A stretch of 64,000 nt of DNA from Symsagittifera roscoffensis (taxonomy: Eukaryota; Xenacoelomorpha; Acoela; Convolutidae): assembly GCF_963678635.1 (NCBI RefSeq), contig NC_087070.1:29922048-29986047 (forward strand). Reading direction: 5' to 3'. How positions within the stretch are numbered: position 1 is the first letter of the stretch; each line of letters opens with the position of its first letter. The notes below the pieces were generated by a model. It did no database searches, was not told where the DNA came from, and saw only the letters and a program-made list of their open reading frames with translations. Position numbers and translations under genes: made by a program. Positions 42,961 to 52,653 of this stretch are shown here, piece after piece.

Positions 42961-43680
42961 TTATTTGTCTTTGATGTTTAGGTGTTCTACTCCTCTAATT
43001 TTGTTGTAAATTTTGATAACGTGTGTTATTCCTATGTGGTGATTGAGAGTAGTTCCTTTGTTTGTTGTTATAGCTTGAACTTCTGTTTTGTGAATTGTCG
43101 CGTGATCTATTTTGATAATTCTTATACTTTGATCTGTTGATAGAATAATTGCGTGATCGATTATTTTGATATCTAGGGTTTCGATTGTTTGAATAATTTC
43201 TATTCCTATCAATGAAATAATTTCTATATCGATTGTATGAAGAATTTCTAGATCGATTATTTGAAGAGTTTCTATTTCTAGAGTTTGAATGGGAACTTGC
43301 ATCAAACGAAAATTCAGGTTGATTTGAATTGATCTTGAATAATTATTTCGGTATTGACTATTTCGACTATGTGATAGACTATATCCGTTTTGTGAGAAGT
43401 TTCGTGAATTTCTTTGGCATGGTGATCGTCGTCTATAATTCGTGTTATAGGGTGATTGTCAACTAGAGCAATTGGAGTTATTTGGAATTGGTTTATCTGA
43501 GCTATTATTACTATGAAAGTTTTTGTTGGGTAAATTGTGATCTTTCTTCATGTATTTATGAAATGATTTGTTTGGTTCTCTATGTTTTTGTGGTTTATTT
43601 TGATTATCTTGTTGTTTTTGTCTGCATTCAGCAATGCTGTGCCCGTATCGTCGACAATAATAACACCATTTTTGAATGAT
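42961..43680 (-). pseudogene. Nucleocapsid region of gypsy copy 2
   Basis: The minus strand at 43665-43620 reads CYYCRRYGHSIAEC, the C-X2-C-X4-H-X4-C zinc knuckle. Downstream is a repetitive RS/N-rich tail that drifts into an Ile/Thr-rich frame (43305-42961), just as in copy 1. Confidence 0.7.
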
Positions 43681-43718
43681 GGTTTGCCTTTAAACTTTGG
43701 GTTTTTTTTTGTAAAAGT

Positions 43719-44460
43719 TCAAAATGTCAGTGATTTTTCGGGTAATTCTGTATCAGAGTTGTTGATATTGTTTATCTGCGAATTAGTACTTTGGATGTTG
43801 TTCACATATTGTAGCTTTAGGTTTTCTGTTTCTTCTAGTTTCATAGTGATTTCTGCTTGTTCTAGTTTATCTACTAGTTTCCTAAAGTCTAAATCTGGTT
43901 CTCGGATTGAGGAATGATGTGATGCTCTCTTTTTTATTGCTATTTTTCGCAATCGAGGTGTTAGGGTCATCATCATTAGAATTTCTGTCATCTCTGTATT
44001 TTTATAATCTTGAGTATTGAGTGAGTATGCTTTTTGGACTATTCTATTCATCTGCAAGTTGTTTTAATGGTTCATTTGGTAGTCTACGAATTCCATTGCA
44101 TAAAATTCTTTGATGTTGTTTGTTTCTATCTGAATCAAACATTTTTGAGAACTCTTGTGTGAATCGTTTTCAACCTGATTTTCTTTTCTATAGGTAAAAC
44201 TGAAAGCCATTTTTGGGCTGCGCCGTCAAGTGTAGTTTGGATTAAAGCTGTGCGTCTATGTATCCAACTTTGTTGAAGTGGCGTGTTTACTGGTTCAAGT
44301 CCTGTATTGAAAATTAAATTTGCTGTGAGTGCATTTAGATAATCTTCTACAGAGTATTCAGGATCTGTGCCTGTGAATACCTTTAGTGGTTAATTTGATG
44401 TTATTGATGATTCACCCATTAGGTATGGATTCATAGTCATTTGTAGTGATTCTGCGGCTT
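43719..44460 (-). pseudogene. Gag capsid domain of gypsy copy 2
   Basis: 44057-43719 reads KAYSLNTQDYKNTEMTEIL and KRASHHSSIREPDLDFRKLV, close to copy 1. The N-terminal capsid half (to about 44460) is present only as broken frames. Confidence 0.7.
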
Positions 44461-44483
44461 GTGGATTGTTTTTTGGCTTTTTG

Positions 44484-46475
44484 TCATTTCGTGTTGTTGT
44501 AAATAATATGGCAGTGGAATTTCGTTATGCATTTGAGTTGGTTGGTATGATTGTGTGTTAACTGGATTTTGTTAATGAAATTTATTGTTGTAAGATGATG
44601 GATTTTTTCTAGGTTGTCGTATTTGTCCGTTGCGTGTGTAAGGTTCAAAAATATCTGGTTGGTCAATACCATAAGAGCGAAGTCTTTGGCTTGAGAAAAA
44701 TTGTTGATGATTTTGGCTATAGTATTCTTGATCATCTGATGGAAATTATTTTTGTGCATAATAATTAGGTTGATTTTTGCGATAAAATTTATTTGTGTTA
44801 TTATTATTTTGTTGAAAAAGGGGTAATTTTCACTTTGTTCTTGTGAGGATTGTGGTTGATCATGAAAATTTACTGAGTTTAAAATCAGTTGTGTTTTTTT
44901 CTGACTTTGTACAAAGAAGGAGTTTTGATTATTTCTTTTATGTTTTGTCGTTTTTGGTCCATTTACATAGTTGTAATTTTGTTCTGCAAAATTATGTTGT
45001 AAAATTGGGTTGAATAGGTGAAATGATTCGTTGTGCTTCTGTTGTTGGTACTGTTTCAACAATTTGTTCGCTTACAAAATGTGATGGGTTTTGTACATCT
45101 TGTTGTGTAAGATTTCTTGTTCCATTTAAACTATCATGTTTTATAAATGTAGAGTTTGAACTATTGTTTCCTTTTCTTTCAGGGAAAAATGAATTATAAT
45201 TTAAAGGTGTTGCGTCAACTGTAATTGGGTATACTCTAACATAATCTTTATGAATAGAGATATTGCAAATTGTCTGACTTGATATATCTGTTGGTATATT
45301 ATTAAATAATTCATGAGACCATTCAGGGTCCCAAACATAATCTGACTGTTCTGCTAGTACAGTTTCGTCATCTGTATTTTGTGGTCGAACATTTTTTCTT
45401 GCTTGTTCAATAAGATCAAGATTGTGACTAAAATAATCGATTATGAGCCATACTTAGATTTTTTGTAAATTGCGCTTAACATGTTATGTTATTTCATTTT
45501 TTGTTAGATCTTCTCGAATTGCTTTTAAAATTTTGAAATTATGTGTATTTTCTGCCGTACAATTGTATGTCGAGATGTTTGAGTTGGTGAATCTCCTTGA
45601 GGTTCTTTCAGTTCTAATATAGATAAATAGCTGTAGATAAGCGAGAATACATCATTTGTAAATATCGAGTTTGCTCTTTGTGAGTTTTGGTGTTGTATGT
45701 TTTTGATTTATTGTGTAAAAACTTTTGAAAATTCAATATCTAATTCATCTGTTTGATGAGATATCTGTCATGAAATGCCTTTGGTTATCTGATTTCTATT
45801 GTCTAGATTCCATATTGAGATAAGAGACTACATATATTTTTGAGATAGGGATCAAGAAGTTGTCTTTTGATTTTTACATCGGAAATTTTTTTGTGCACGG
45901 GTTTTCTCTTTTTTTTCGAATAAGTTTATATTTTGATTTTGACAAAGTTCTATCTGTCCTCGAGATTTGGTTAATGGAGATATTAAAAATGGAAGTACTG
46001 AATTTTCGGGTTTATCTTCATTTTGAATCATTGTTTTGTTGTATTACTGTTAATGTGTAATTTTCAATGTGCCTTATTGGTTGATTCCAATTGTACAAAC
46101 ATATTGTTTTGTTTGTGTGGTAATTTTTTATTCTACGTTTACCTTTTACTGATGCTGGTGACGTGGTTTCTGAATCAGTGAAATTCAGCTGGTCGTCATT
46201 TTGGTGATTTTTGGTTTATTGAGTCTTTTAAATTGTGAAATTCTGGTATTGCGGTTGTTTCTGATTCTGAGACTGCGTTTCTTCGTTTTGAAAATCTTTT
46301 CCTAATAATTAGTTTTTGTTTGTTAAGTATTTTCTTTCTTAGTGTTTGTCTTTTTGTTCTTATATATCCTACTGGTTGTCTGTGTGGTGTGATTAGGATG
46401 TCGTATTTGTCATCGTTAATTTAACAATTGTGTATTATGAATGTTTGTTTATTTCCTAAATTGTCTCTTGACATA
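44484..46475 (-). pseudogene. N-terminal Gag/ORF1 region of gypsy copy 2
   Basis: 45062-44484 is an open Gln/Asn/His-rich frame. The start (MSRDNLGNKQT, about 46474) and pieces such as LYNWNQPIRHIENY near 46090 correspond to copy 1. Many stops interrupt it. Confidence 0.5.
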
Positions 46476-46966
46476 AGGTTTAGGATGATGGATGCAAAAT
46501 CTGGATTAGTGATTCTAATGCCTTAAACTGTTAGTTCTTACAATTTTTTAGTGGTTAGTTAACTTGGGTCGTAGATTTGGGTTGGAGAGAAAAGCGTATA
46601 TCGATATCTGAGAATGATTTGTACTTTCTCGTGGATAATTCTAAGTTAAGATAGACCTACCTAATCCTACTTAGCGGTGTGATTACGAGGTCGTATTTGT
46701 CATCGTTAATTAAACAATTGTGTATTATGATTGTTTGTTTGTTTCCTAAATTGTCTCTTGACATAAGGTTTAGGATGATGGATGCAAAATCTGGATTCGT
46801 GAGTCTAATGCCTTGAACTGTGAGTTCATACAATTTTTTTTGTGGTTAGCTTAACTTGGGTCGTATATTTGGGTTGGAGAGAAAAGCGTACATCGATATC
46901 TGAGAATGATTTGTACTTTCGCGTGACTAATTCTAAGTTAAGATAGACCTACCTAATCTTACTTAG
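46390..46966 (-). repeat. Tandem duplication, two units of about 290 bp
   Basis: Units 46390-46676 and 46680-46966 share GTCGTATTTGTCATCGTTAA, CTCTTGACATAAGGTTTAGG, GATGGATGCAAAATCTGGAT and the GGGTTGGAGAGAAAAGCGTA block. The duplication covers the start of gag and part of the leader, so the gag start codon region exists twice. Copy 1 has only one unit. Confidence 0.85.
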
Positions 46967-47613
46967 GGGCTGTGATTTGTGATTAAGGGTTGGAGAATAG
47001 TAAATCGATCCACAAGGTTCAGGTATAATTAGAACGCAAGTAGTTCGTTAGATACTATTTTATGACTCACTAAGCTTAAGTGATTTAGCCTGGGTCCTCT
47101 AAGAGGAGGGGGATCAAGTGAAGGATGAGTAACCGAAGTTCTTCACTGTTTATCTTAATTAAAATGGTTAGTTTTCTGAAAAATTTCTGTTTAGTCTGGG
47201 TCGTTGATAAGGGTTGGGTAGTGAATTGACGTTTGAGGTCGTTAGGCACTAAATAAATTCGGAGGGGGGTAACAAAATTGTTCTATTGGATCCAAGGATA
47301 GGCCTTGATAATCAGAGATTTAGATATTCAGAAATTTAAATATTCAGATATAATTTAACTTAAAGATCCAAGGAAAGCCTTGATGATCTGTTATTTAAAT
47401 GAAAATTATTTAAGTGAAAGTAAGGATAGGCCTTGATACTTTGAAAATAGAAAGTTAAGGTTGAGTTTTAGATTTGATGATTGTTAGTTTTTGAAATTTG
47501 CTGTTATGTTTTAAGTGATGAAGCTGGGATGATGAAATGATTTATATACATTAACAATTTATAATTTATACTAACAACTTTGTATTTTTATACTCAAAAA
47601 TTAATTTTTAAAG
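46967..47613 (-). other. Leader of gypsy copy 2
   Basis: Non-coding. It matches the copy 1 leader (about 17100-17740), including AATCGATCCACAAGGTTCAG and the repeated CCTTGAT-ATC text. No gene. Confidence 0.6.
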
Positions 47614-47640
47614 ATGTTATTTAATTTACAGCTGATTCAA

Positions 47641-48128
47641 GGAAAACGACAAGTGTTGTTTTTATCGGTCGTTATTGTACAATTAGAAGGTTTAGCGCCA
47701 TGGAAGATTATTGAAGATAATTCTTCAAGTATTATGTCAGTAAATGGAAATTTAAATTTACTGCTGGTAGTATCCGATATACAAAAGTTTGATCTCTTTT
47801 TTGTCGTACTATCATGAAATATATTGGTAGATTTCTTCCTAATCGTGTGTCGTCTCTTGTTTGACATCTTCTTCCATTACCGGGTAGTTCTCGTATTGTT
47901 CAGAATATTGGATCTGATCTATTGAGGCGTAGAGACATATCTACTTAGTTTTTGTCGTATAACATTTTTATGAAATTTTTTGTCTAATTCTAAGTTAGTT
48001 ATGGTCTGTTTGAGACTTTTGGTCGCACCAGATGAGTTATGTACGGATTACTGTGTTCATAGAGTAATTTCAGATAAGGTACACCATCCTATTTTTGGCC
48101 GGATAGATTCGTGCAACTTCTAAGTCTA
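47641..48128 (-). repeat. Inner 5' end of gypsy copy 2: leader, primer site, LTR fragment
   Basis: It repeats 49063-49590: leader (AAAACGACAAGTGTTGTTTT), a primer-binding site whose plus-strand text is GGTCGCACCA (48021-48030), then the first 95 or so bases of the LTR from TGAGTTATG (48033), with an internal deletion. The Arg-rich leader frame is broken by stops in this copy. Confidence 0.8.
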
Positions 48129-48683
48129 GATGGCTAGTTGGTTAGTTTGGATTATTATATAATTGCTTTCCTACCGAGTTATAGGAAAGTTTGAAACGTG
48201 TTAGAGCTTGTTAGAATTGTTATCAGTGAATTTTCATTAATTTAAACAATTCTTTGTTGGCGAGCAGTGCAAAATTGGATGGAATTTATGGGCGAGTGAA
48301 TATAAAGAAGCGTCTCTGAAAAGGTTAGTACTGCTATCTGCAATTTATGAACATTTTTTATTAATTTACTACTTTAAAATTATGAAATTTACTGCTTGAT
48401 TTGGGGGTTGAAATTATTAATTTATTTTTTATTGTATGAATATTTACTGCTTTGAGGAAAATATTTTATGTATCAATTTACTGCTTTGTATAGGATAATT
48501 TTTTTGCTTAAGTTATTGAACTTGTTAATAAAAATTTATGATTTGATAAAAAGTTTCTGTTTTTTATTTTGCTTTTTGTTTTGTAGATTATTGGTGATTG
48601 TGCCTTTGAAGAAATAAGAAAACGTTGAATAACAATGGCTAGTGTTGTTTGAATTTATTAGTAAAATATTGAATTCAAATTAC
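48129..48683. other. AT-rich insert between the two 5' ends
   Basis: It is not shared with copy 1. A weak repeat of TTTACTGCTT and TTTATTTTT words is seen at 48340-48500. No gene is supported. Confidence 0.4.
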
Positions 48684-49010
48684 CTAATTGTCGGTGAAGA
48701 AGCCATGTGGAAAAACGTCGTGGATGATATCAGATGAGGTTAGTACTTTTGCTAGCAAACGAATTATGTGTTTAGTTTGCAGATAAGGCCTAAGCAATTC
48801 GGGTGCTTTAATGATGTCGTGTTTTTCAGTGTTAGGTGATTGCTCATACGGTGTGTTTTGAATAAGGTTATATAGTTTGTGATTATAGCGAGTTTTATAG
48901 ATGAATTCTAGGATTGGGACTTCAACGGGCTGGAGGAATTCTTGAGGGACAATTAGTGGGCGGGATTTGTCTACATTTAGGAGTTTGGTTAGGGGACAGA
49001 AGATATACAT
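48684..49010 (-). CDS. Unknown 108-codon ORF between the duplicated 5' ends
   Basis: It starts MYIFCPLTKLLNVDKSRPLI and ends DIIHDVFPHGFFTDN. It lies just downstream (minus strand) of the outer leader copy, where gag should begin, and has no equivalent in copy 1. It could be a captured or recombined fragment of another element. I do not recognise it. Confidence 0.35.
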   Translation of the reverse strand: MYIFCPLTKLLNVDKSRPLIVPQEFLQPVEVPILEFIYKTRYNHKLYNLIQNTPYEQSPNTEKHDIIKAPELLRPYLQTKHIIRLLAKVLTSSDIIHDVFPHGFFTDN

Positions 49011-49150
49011 CTGGGTGATGGGATCGCAATTTCGGAGGGTGCCTTGTAAGTTAAGTAAAGGAAAACGACAAGTGTTGTTTTTATCGGTCGTTATTGTACA
49101 ATTAGAAGGTTTAGCGCCATGGAAGATTATTGAAGATAATTCTTCAAGTA

Positions 49151-49384
49151 TTATGTCAGTAAATGGAAATTTAAATTTACTGCTGGTAGTATCCGATATA
49201 CAAAAGTTTGATCTCGTTTTTTTCGTACTATCATGAAATCAATTGGTAGATTTCTTCCTAATCGTATGGCGTCTCTTGTTCGACGTCTTCTTCCAATACC
49301 GGGTAGTTCTCGTTTTGTTCGGAATATTGGATCTGATCTATTGAGGCGTAGAGACATATCTACTAAATTTTTGTCATACAACAT
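49151..49384 (-). CDS. Arg-rich leader ORF of gypsy copy 2 (intact)
   Basis: Seventy-seven codons: MLYDKNLVDMSLRLNRSDPI, RELPGIGRRRRTRDAIRLGR, ending LNFHLLT. Start, stop and length equal those of 17864-18097. It sits about 80 bp from the primer-binding site. The Arg cluster suggests RNA or DNA binding if translated. Confidence 0.45.
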   Translation of the reverse strand: MLYDKNLVDMSLRLNRSDPIFRTKRELPGIGRRRRTRDAIRLGRNLPIDFMIVRKKRDQTFVYRILPAVNLNFHLLT

Positions 49385-49466
49385 TTTTATGAAATATTGT
49401 ATTTGTCTATTTCTAATCTAACTTTTGTCTAATTCTAGCTTAGTTAGTGTCTGTTCGAGACTTTTT

Positions 49467-49476
49467 GGTCGCACCA
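49467..49476 (-). promoter_or_regulatory. tRNA primer-binding site of gypsy copy 2
   Basis: On the minus strand, two bases after the LTR end (CATAACTCA) comes TGGTGCGACC, complementary to a tRNA 3' end ...GGTCGCACCA. The CCA complement and the position fix the LTR boundary. The same site occurs again at 48021-48030. Confidence 0.75.
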
Positions 49477-49478
49477 GA

Positions 49479-49857
49479 TGAGTTATGTATGAAGTACTGT
49501 ACTCATAGAGTAATTTCAGATACGGTACACCGTCTGCTCGTCACGCTATCTCATTTTCGTCCGGATAGATTCGTGCAACTTCTTTGTCTAAAACCGATCT
49601 TAACCTTACTCTTATATCTCCTAGTCTCAATAGATGTAGTGTACACCGGTTTGCGCGAATTAGTTCCAAAATGAGAACAACTGTAATCTATTTTTAATTC
49701 AAATTGTTGTGGTGTTGAAACAACAAGTAGTTTCAACGCTTCACAAATAAATAGGTTGTTAGTTTGATGGAGTATGATTGGTTAGTATTTAATATTTTAT
49801 AGAGATAAAATACAATAATAATAACCAATGATAAACACTAGTTTAGATCTGGTTCCA
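49479..49857 (-). repeat. 5' LTR of gypsy copy 2
   Basis: It runs from TGAGTTATG to GGTTCCA on the plus strand and shares ACTCATAGAGTAATTTCAG, CGTCTGCTCGTCACGCTATC, GTGCAACTTCT and TAGTTTAGATCTGGTTCC with the copy 1 LTRs. It lacks about 40 bases present there. 49858-50282 beyond it has no recognised feature. Confidence 0.82.
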
Positions 49858-50290
49858 GCTTGCTGGCTGAAGTAGAACGATCTATGCTTCTTTGATGCTG
49901 TTGGTAGCTTCACTAGCAATCTTTCCACAGATTTCGTTCAGGAAGCTGATCTAGATTAACAAAGCATTGGAGGCGATGTCCGTAATTAGCAAGTCTGCTT
50001 GAGCAACTTGTAGATGAGAAGAGACGGTTGTTTGCCTTCTCTTCTTGTCTCCAGTGGGCTTCTCTGGGCCCTGCTTGGAAACTTCTAGCCTCAACTCTGA
50101 CAGGCTGAGAACTGGAAGCTTGATAATTTCAAAGTTTTTGCTCTAGAGGTGTTCCAAAGCTAGCACAAGCTAGCTAGAAGCTCAGTTGAGATATGTTTTG
50201 CTCAGTGGAACTTATTATATAGGTTAGGAGCTCAAACTTAGCAGTTAGATAGTGCATGGAAGCTCAAATATAGGTCAAATCAGATGAGTT

Positions 50291-50717
50291 CAGGGCGGAT
50301 TTAGGGGGGGGGGGGCGGAGGCCTCCCCTTCCCTCAGGGATTCGACCCCCTGCCGACCCAAAGGGTCCCCCCTTTGATACTTTTTCAGAAATCCATTTTT
50401 GGCGGCCCGACCCCAAAATTTTTCTAATGGCGCCTTTGGCGCCAATATATACTAACTTTGAGGGGGAGCGCGCGCCAAAAAAACGCATTTTTTTTGTCAA
50501 AATTTTTCAAAAAGTGCCTAAAAACGGCTTTTTTTGACTGTTTTTTTTTTCAAAAATTTGCCTGCGGCGCAGAAAATTTTGCCAAAATAGGGGCAAAACA
50601 GTGCTTTGGGAGAGCTCGAAAAATCAATTTAGTCGACCTAAAAAAAGGTCGTCAAAATTTTGGAAAATTTTTTGAAAATCCGCCCCCCCCCTCGAGAAAA
50701 TCCTAGATCCGCCCCTG
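50291..50717. mobile_element. hAT-type MITE, 427 bp, 8-bp target duplication
   Basis: The ends are CAGGGCGGATTTAGG and CCTAGATCCGCCCCTG, inverted to each other. Both flanks carry GATGAGTT (50283-50290 and 50718-50725), the 8-bp duplication diagnostic of hAT elements. The interior is a run of G/C- and A/T-rich homopolymers with no transposase, so it is non-autonomous. Confidence 0.9.
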
Positions 50718-50725
50718 GATGAGTT

Positions 50726-51715
50726 GTTTTGAAACTATGGGATGTTTTGAAACTAAAATGGCAATTCAAAATCACGACGAAAAAAACGAGGGTTAAATTT
50801 TTTTTAAATCAAGCATAGCGCGGTAAAGGATCGAAACAAAAATGATAAGTAAATTAAAGAAATGCAAAACATTGAAATTGAAAAGGTTGTGGTTAATTAA
50901 TTGTCTTTGAGATCACTAGCGTCTTGTATTCTACGGACTTTTTTGTAATAAAACCTGTTGAATTTTTTTCCACTGCTTTCTGACAAGTTACTTTTGCTTT
51001 CCTCCAATCCATTTCCTCCTGAGCTTCAAAAGAAATTTAAGACATCTGAGCATACGGTCTCTCTACAGTTCGTGATTTGCTGGCAATATCCTAATTTAGC
51101 TCTCTTTTACTATAGCGACATTTTCTAAGGCCATGGTCAGCATGGAGTGTTTCAGACCGCTACACAATTGGATATACAAGCTATATTGAAAAAGAATTTT
51201 GTTCCTTCTGCAAACTTTTCAATCTTTTTTTCCGATGAAGCTGTTTTACAAGTTCGTCTTTGGCTGTTAAATAACGACTGAATGTATGATTGCATCAAGG
51301 TCATTCAAAAGGAATTGCTTAATATCCAAATGAAGATGGGGCTATTTTATTGATATCTACTGTTTGTATTTAGTTCTTTTGGGACTCAATACTGATGATT
51401 GAGGAGACTTTGAGCAATAAGTTTAACAAAGATTCATCAGACTATCTTCGAATTGTTCAAACAAAAAAGTTCAAGACCAATAACAACTTAAAGACCAGAA
51501 TGATTTCGGAAACTTTTTTAACTACAAATCTTTTACGCTAAGACAAATTTATATGAAAAATACCCTGATCAAAAATTTTTGCCCTGAGCAAAAAAAGTTT
51601 TATATCTCATTTCTGATGAAGAACATTTCAATAAAGGATGATTAAGAATACTGATTTTTTTCTGATGCAACTTTCGAACCGAGAACTTCTTTTATTGCTT
51701 TTACGTCCATCTTGT
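50726..51715. other. No gene recognised
   Basis: AT-rich DNA with short ORFs only. I see no domain, repeat or RNA gene in it. Confidence 0.5.
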
Positions 51716-52653
51716 CCCGGGTTGACCTCCATACACCGAAAATGCTTATCATACAATTCCATACATCAAGTGTGTGGGAAAATGCTTGTCATACAATTTT
51801 CATACAATTTCTAAAAATGGTTGAAAACTGGTATAAACTCATTTCTGAGGCTGTTTGATTCTAATAAAACAATCTGGTGATTAAAAACTGAGCTTTTCAA
51901 TTTTTGAAAAAAATGCTTATCATACAATTCCCATATATGGAAATTGTATGACTGGCATTTTTTTGGTGGCGACACAAAAAAAATTTCAAGTAATTTTGAA
52001 ATTTAGCCCAAAACTTTTTTTGTTTTTTTTTTCAACCGCAAATCGATTTCGTACGCAAACAAACATTTTTCGAAAAAAAATTTTTGCATGCAAAATTTAA
52101 AATTTTTTGTGTGCATAACGTAGTCCTGGATACGATAAAATTGGCTTTTATTTTCATTTCACTTAATTTTTTTTTCAAAAACGCTGAAAATTCCTCTTTC
52201 TTTTGTATGGGGTGTTAATGTACGCCTTGATTAATGTCTGATAATTTGAAAATTCAAAAGTTTAATATAATCATCATTAAAAAATTTTGCCAAAAAATAA
52301 AAGTTTGTTACTTTTGTTATACCAATTGTGAAAGACAGCCAAATTCAGGTCGTTTTCTATGCATTGTAAATGCAATACCGTCGAACCTTTGGTGTTTAGA
52401 GTAACCAAGGTCTTTGTCACTTGTGTTCGGTTGCAACTACAACCGAAAATTTTTCAGAAACTAAATTTAGAAAGAAAAAATCAAAATTTTTGGTTTATGG
52501 GAAAACACTTTTCATACAATTTTCATATATGGAAAAATGCTTATCATAGAGTTTTCATACAATTTTCTGTACGTATGGAATTGTATGAATTTGTATGACA
52601 AGAAGTTTCTCATATATGGAAATTGTATGATAAGAAGTTTTGGTCAACCCGGG
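51716..52653. mobile_element. Fold-back element with CCCGGGTTGACC ends
   Basis: The left end CCCGGGTTGACC is matched by GGTCAACCCGGG on the right. Just inside, both sides carry variants of CTTATCATACAATTTCC, and this word plus CATATATGG recurs at 51778, 51915, 51933, 52510, 52545 and 52600. The short ends, many subterminal copies and absence of a protein suggest a non-autonomous DNA transposon. A target duplication is not clear. Confidence 0.6.

Larger units (their letters stand above)
40794..49857 (-). mobile_element. Gypsy retrotransposon copy 2, 3' part lost at the Polinton
   Basis: It is the same family as 2431-18583: matching LTR, leader, Gag, knuckle, protease and RT text on the minus strand. 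It begins within one base of the Polinton end: GTTCTCGTATTTTC at 40794 aligns with the RT-RNase H junction of copy 1 at about 11040. Everything downstream of RT (RNase H, integrase, env, 3' LTR) is missing. Multiple stops make it inactive. Confidence 0.85.

Noticed and set aside
50264..50706. ORFs on both strands at 50.26-50.7 kb
   Set aside because: They lie within the hAT MITE and read through homopolymers; no coding evidence.
51120..51420. Tc1-like transposase fragment (FFSDEAVLQVRLW)
   Set aside because: Only one short similarity to an FSDE motif; no second catalytic block and many stops.
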